Shown: positions 60,869-64,000 of the stretch, in pieces
How the letters are laid out: each line of letters starts with the position of its first letter
How positions within the stretch are numbered: the first letter of the stretch is position 1
Source: Opeltia flavorubescens
Taxonomy: Eukaryota > Ascomycota > Lecanoromycetes > Teloschistales > Teloschistaceae
NCBI GenBank assembly: GCA_000442125.1
Contig: KE546986.1
Span: forward strand, 124,001-188,000
Direction of reading: 5' to 3'
DNA: 64,000 bases
Program-made: the position numbers and the translations under genes
The notes under the pieces: model-generated
Seen by the model: only the letters and a program-made list of their open reading frames with translations
Database searches by the model: none
What the model was told of the DNA's origin: nothing

Positions 60869-62805
60869 AGTAAATCTTCTCGATTTACCAGAAGCAAACA
60901 TTTTCGTTACGCCGGGGAAGAATGAATACAGGTTTCCCAAAATTCATTCGAGATTCGGACTTGGTCGGGAAATTAGGGTGGGAATGAAGGAAAAAGCAAG
61001 TTTTCTCCACAAATCACTTATTCATCGTTGTGCAGTTGCGAGGAACCCAAGTGAATTGCAAGCGCACGATGCATTACAGACGAGGGTGCAATTCATTGCT
61101 GGACCACACACCAATATCGAGATCATCGCTACTACGCGATCCATTGGGAATTACTCTAACGTATTTCTGCGCATGAATGGACGTATGGTTCACAGGTTCC
61201 GGTATGCGATATGCGGCAATATTGTACGTCGTATGAAAGATGGTATTTGCAAGCGACTAAGAAACCGTTCAGAATGCAATCCACCGCGGCTATCCACAGA
61301 GATTTATGAACAGGTATAGTGCCGGACATATTACCTGCATGAAAGGAAGCTACTAATACCGTTATGGGTGTATTGTCTCGAATTTTTACTGGTTCATGAA
61401 TGTTCTAGGAAGTTCTTGACATCTCTCGCTGGTCAGCAGCATGGAGTGGAGAATCCCCAGTAATGATCATTGATATTCGAAGCGATGCTTTACTTACGCC
61501 GCTTTTGCGCGCGATAAGAGGTACGCAAGAAGAGAAGAATGGACTTTTTATTGAGATAGAATAAGTCTGTTGGTGTGTTTTCGCAAGTCTCTGACATATG
61601 TCTTTACTCAACATGTCCGCTTTTCTTTCTTACCCGGGTTTCCTGTATTGTTTTCTTGACATGTTATCGAATTCAATTGGCGATTTGAAGTGATTTGTTC
61701 GAATGGACTATGACTCGTTTCGACCCTTTCTTCAAAGGCGATGAGATAATGATATTACATGTATTCCAGGTAAGCGTGGCTTCTTTCTGGCAGGTGTGAT
61801 TGTGTCTTCAGGTGAGATGTTTTATTCGTTCGTTGGTTTGAGGTATGGTGAGGAACTTGGTTTACGGTACTCTTCCCTGCTGTCGTGGATTGCCAGGGAT
61901 GGATGTGAAGCAAGTCCATGTATTTGGAAATGGAGATGTAGGGTTGTTGCTCGTATCTGCATTGTCAATTTATTTCTGCGGATAGTGAAGCTGCTTGCTC
62001 GTATCTGCATTGTCAATTTATTCCTGTGGATAGTCAGGCTTGTTTCTCGTTTCTGCATTGCCAATCTATTCCCGTGTATGTCAGATCTTTGTATTGGATA
62101 CCACGTTATCTTTGATCTAGCATATTATTTTCCGCAATCAAATTGAATTTCGCACATATCCGATGACGTCATTACTGTTGTCTAGGTAAAATCTTTGTTT
62201 TAGGAGTTGACTGTCTGAACTGTTTAAACGGGAGAGAGAAGCAAACAATCCTATGGGATTAAGATGACACCAAAGAGCTCACGCTTGGATTCGGAGATTG
62301 AAGTCATTCTACCGGAATATGCACCGAGATGCAGGTGTGGTCATCATGTCTTCCTTGGAGGGCCTGCATCCCACCGGATCAGCCATTCCGGGGTCAAGCT
62401 TCGACTGGAAAGAGATGAATGCATGCCCAACGTCACTTTGCCCTTCATGATTCGTTTCCCCGCTTGAAAGATGACCCGAGTACATTGGACACCTTCCTTA
62501 CTGAGTCAAGCAGATCCTTGGCGTTATCGCGATATGCATCCATCTCGAAGCTTGTTTAAGCCTCATGCAATCCCATCCTAGCTTCCACCAGCTCTTGGCC
62601 AGACCAAGAAGGTGCTTTCAATCTTCGCCCGTTATTATTCCCATAGCTCCTGCTCTTTCAGGTAACTGTTTTTTTTTTTCTTCGGCATTGTCTCTGGGAA
62701 GCTCCTCTCTGGCGTCATCATGCAATTAAGATATGAATACGATCGCGACCCTTCCTTTCGTTCGGCATTCTTAGCATTACCCATTTATCACTACCAGCAT
62801 TTAAT
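60869..62805. other. 1.9 kb intergenic with minisatellite
   Basis: No supported gene except the repeat-bearing frame noted separately. The right end holds the promoter of the carboxypeptidase gene, with a TTTTTTTTTTTC tract at about 62,669. Confidence 0.5.
61947..62090. repeat. 48-bp minisatellite, three copies
   Basis: Copies start at 61,947, 61,995 and 62,043 with exact 48-base spacing; the third is more diverged. The unit contains CTGCATTGTCAATTTATT. As 48 is a multiple of three, open frames on both strands run through it: a plus frame repeats ARICIVNLFLRIVKLL with variants and a minus frame repeats RNKLTMQIRASS-like units. Confidence 0.88.
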
Positions 62806-64000
62806 ATGCGTTCCTTCATTGCGTCCGCAGGCTGTGTCTTGTCGCTCTGTGCAGGAGTACTTTCAGAATCGAAAGCTGCCATCAATGCATTCAAGCGAGT
62901 GGAATCCTTGAGTTCAGGGTTCGTAGAGCGTGAAGTCGACTTTGCGTATCCTCGGCGACTTGAGAAACGAGCATCACCTTATTTGACAAATGCTACCCAA
63001 AGTAAGCCATCGTTGAAGGAATCCAAGGGCACTGCTGAATATCTTTAGAATTCGTTGTTGATGGTACTGCCATACCCGACGTTGATTTTGACATTGGAGA
63101 ATCATACGCTGGTCTTCTTCCCATATCTTCTGCTCCAGATGAGACAAGAGAACTCTTCTTCTGGTAAGTTCATCAATGTAGCAAACTGCTCACCACACGA
63201 ATCTATGCTGATTCGATTTTCTAAGGTTCTTCCCATCTGCCAACCCAGCAGCTTCGAATGAGCTCACGATATGGTGTGTAATCTCACTCGTCGTGAAAGT
63301 TCGCTCAAATTCTGACAAGCACCCTCTAGGTTCAATGGTGGTCCAGGCTGTAGTTCACTCAGCGGTCTTTTGTATGAGAATGGGCCTTTCACGTGGGAGC
63401 CAGGCACCTACAAGCCTGTAGCAAACCCATATACATGGGTAAACCTGACAAATATGGTAAGCATAACCCATCAGCGCATGGCGAAAGTCATCTCATATGT
63501 CTGACCCTATTATCCATAGCTTTGGGTTGAGCAGCCCATTGGGGTCGGTTACACCCAAGGTGTCCCAAATATCACAAACGAAGTGGAACTTGGCGAGGAA
63601 TTTGCTGGTTTCTACAAGCAATTTGCCACCACCTTTGGCCTGGAAAACCGCAAGGTGTACCTGACCGGAGAAAGCTATGCTGGATTCTACGTTCCCTACA
63701 TAGCCGATGCATTCATCAACCAAGAGGATGATGTCTACTTCAACCTAGCCGGAGTTGCCATCAATGACCCTATCATTGGTGACGGAACCCTGCAACAAGA
63801 AGGTAACTCCCTCTTTCACTAATATTCCCCCAACCCCACTAACACACATATCTGTAGTAACTGTAGTCCCCTTCGTCGACTACTGGTCCAACGTCTTCAA
63901 CCTCAACGCCTCCTTCACAGAGGCTATCCACGCAAAAGCAGACCAATGCAACTACACCTCCTACTTCGACACCTACCTCACCTTCCCACCACCACCCGGC
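62806..64000 (+). CDS. Secreted serine carboxypeptidase S10, cut by window end
   Basis: Six exons visible: 62806-63001, 63049-63163, 63226-63273, 63330-63456, 63520-63802 and 63858 to the window end. Phases all agree. Family S10 enzymes remove C-terminal residues from peptides at acid pH, in the vacuole or outside the cell. The N-terminus [20 protein letters not shown] is a signal peptide, followed by a propeptide with a Kex2-like LEKR site. Then [25 protein letters not shown] (substrate-binding, oxyanion), [25 protein letters not shown] and the nucleophile motif [14 protein letters not shown] (Ser about residue 213). The catalytic Asp and His lie beyond the window. Short introns split two Trp codons, a typical feature in fungal members. 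Confidence 0.93.

Noticed and set aside
61946-62090. Possible CRISPR-like array
   Set aside because: Copies are contiguous with no unique spacers, and the genome is fungal; it is a minisatellite.
1-64000. tRNA or rRNA genes
   Set aside because: I looked for B-box-like GGTTCGAATCC and rRNA-like blocks and saw none I could support by eye; a covariance-model scan would be decisive.

Overview
The window looks like nuclear DNA of a filamentous ascomycete (Pezizomycotina). Genes carry short spliceosomal introns, mostly about 45-90 nt with GTRNGY-type donors. The gene families are typical of the group: DUF6536 membrane proteins, hexose and Dal5-type MFS carriers, a highly reducing PKS relic and small secreted proteins. 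A 12 kb AT-rich block bears the signature of repeat-induced point mutation (RIP). I cannot name the genus; a plant- or litter-associated leotiomycete-like fungus would fit but is only a guess.

Layout. Positions 1-12,118 are an AT-saturated, RIP-degraded repeat block with a 660-base assembly gap (10,625-11,284). Inside it a Helitron rolling-circle transposon (Rep and Pif1-type helicase) can still be read at about 4,270-7,790. The base composition changes abruptly near 12,118. From there to about 18,300 lies a sparse zone. It holds a scrap of an SDR/3-beta-HSD-like gene, one apparently whole small cysteine-rich secreted protein gene (13,199-13,786, minus strand) and a truncated PKS relic. From about 19,000 the region is ordinary gene-dense euchromatin: a DUF6536 membrane protein, an MFS hexose-type transporter, PEX6 (peroxisomal AAA ATPase), SLA1 (endocytic actin regulator), ATP1 (mitochondrial F1 alpha), a Dal5-type MFS carrier, a two-domain STAND-N-like protein, a small Prp3_C/DUF1115 protein, a large SAM methyltransferase, RPE1, an SH3BGR-type protein, LSM2, PSO2/SNM1, KHA1, a mucin-like single-pass membrane protein, a small secreted protein, and a serine carboxypeptidase cut by the window end.

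No operon-like system is seen. Housekeeping genes are intact, and exon junctions were placed by eye from splice motifs and phase. SLA1 and ATP1 share a 344-bp divergent promoter. The features most worth a second look are the cysteine-rich secreted gene beside the RIP block, a perfect 54-bp palindrome nine bases upstream of the Prp3_C gene, a cluster of seven AAGTCCT/AGGACTT heptamers upstream of the mucin-like gene, and a 48-bp in-frame minisatellite. I did not find a convincing new multi-gene system.
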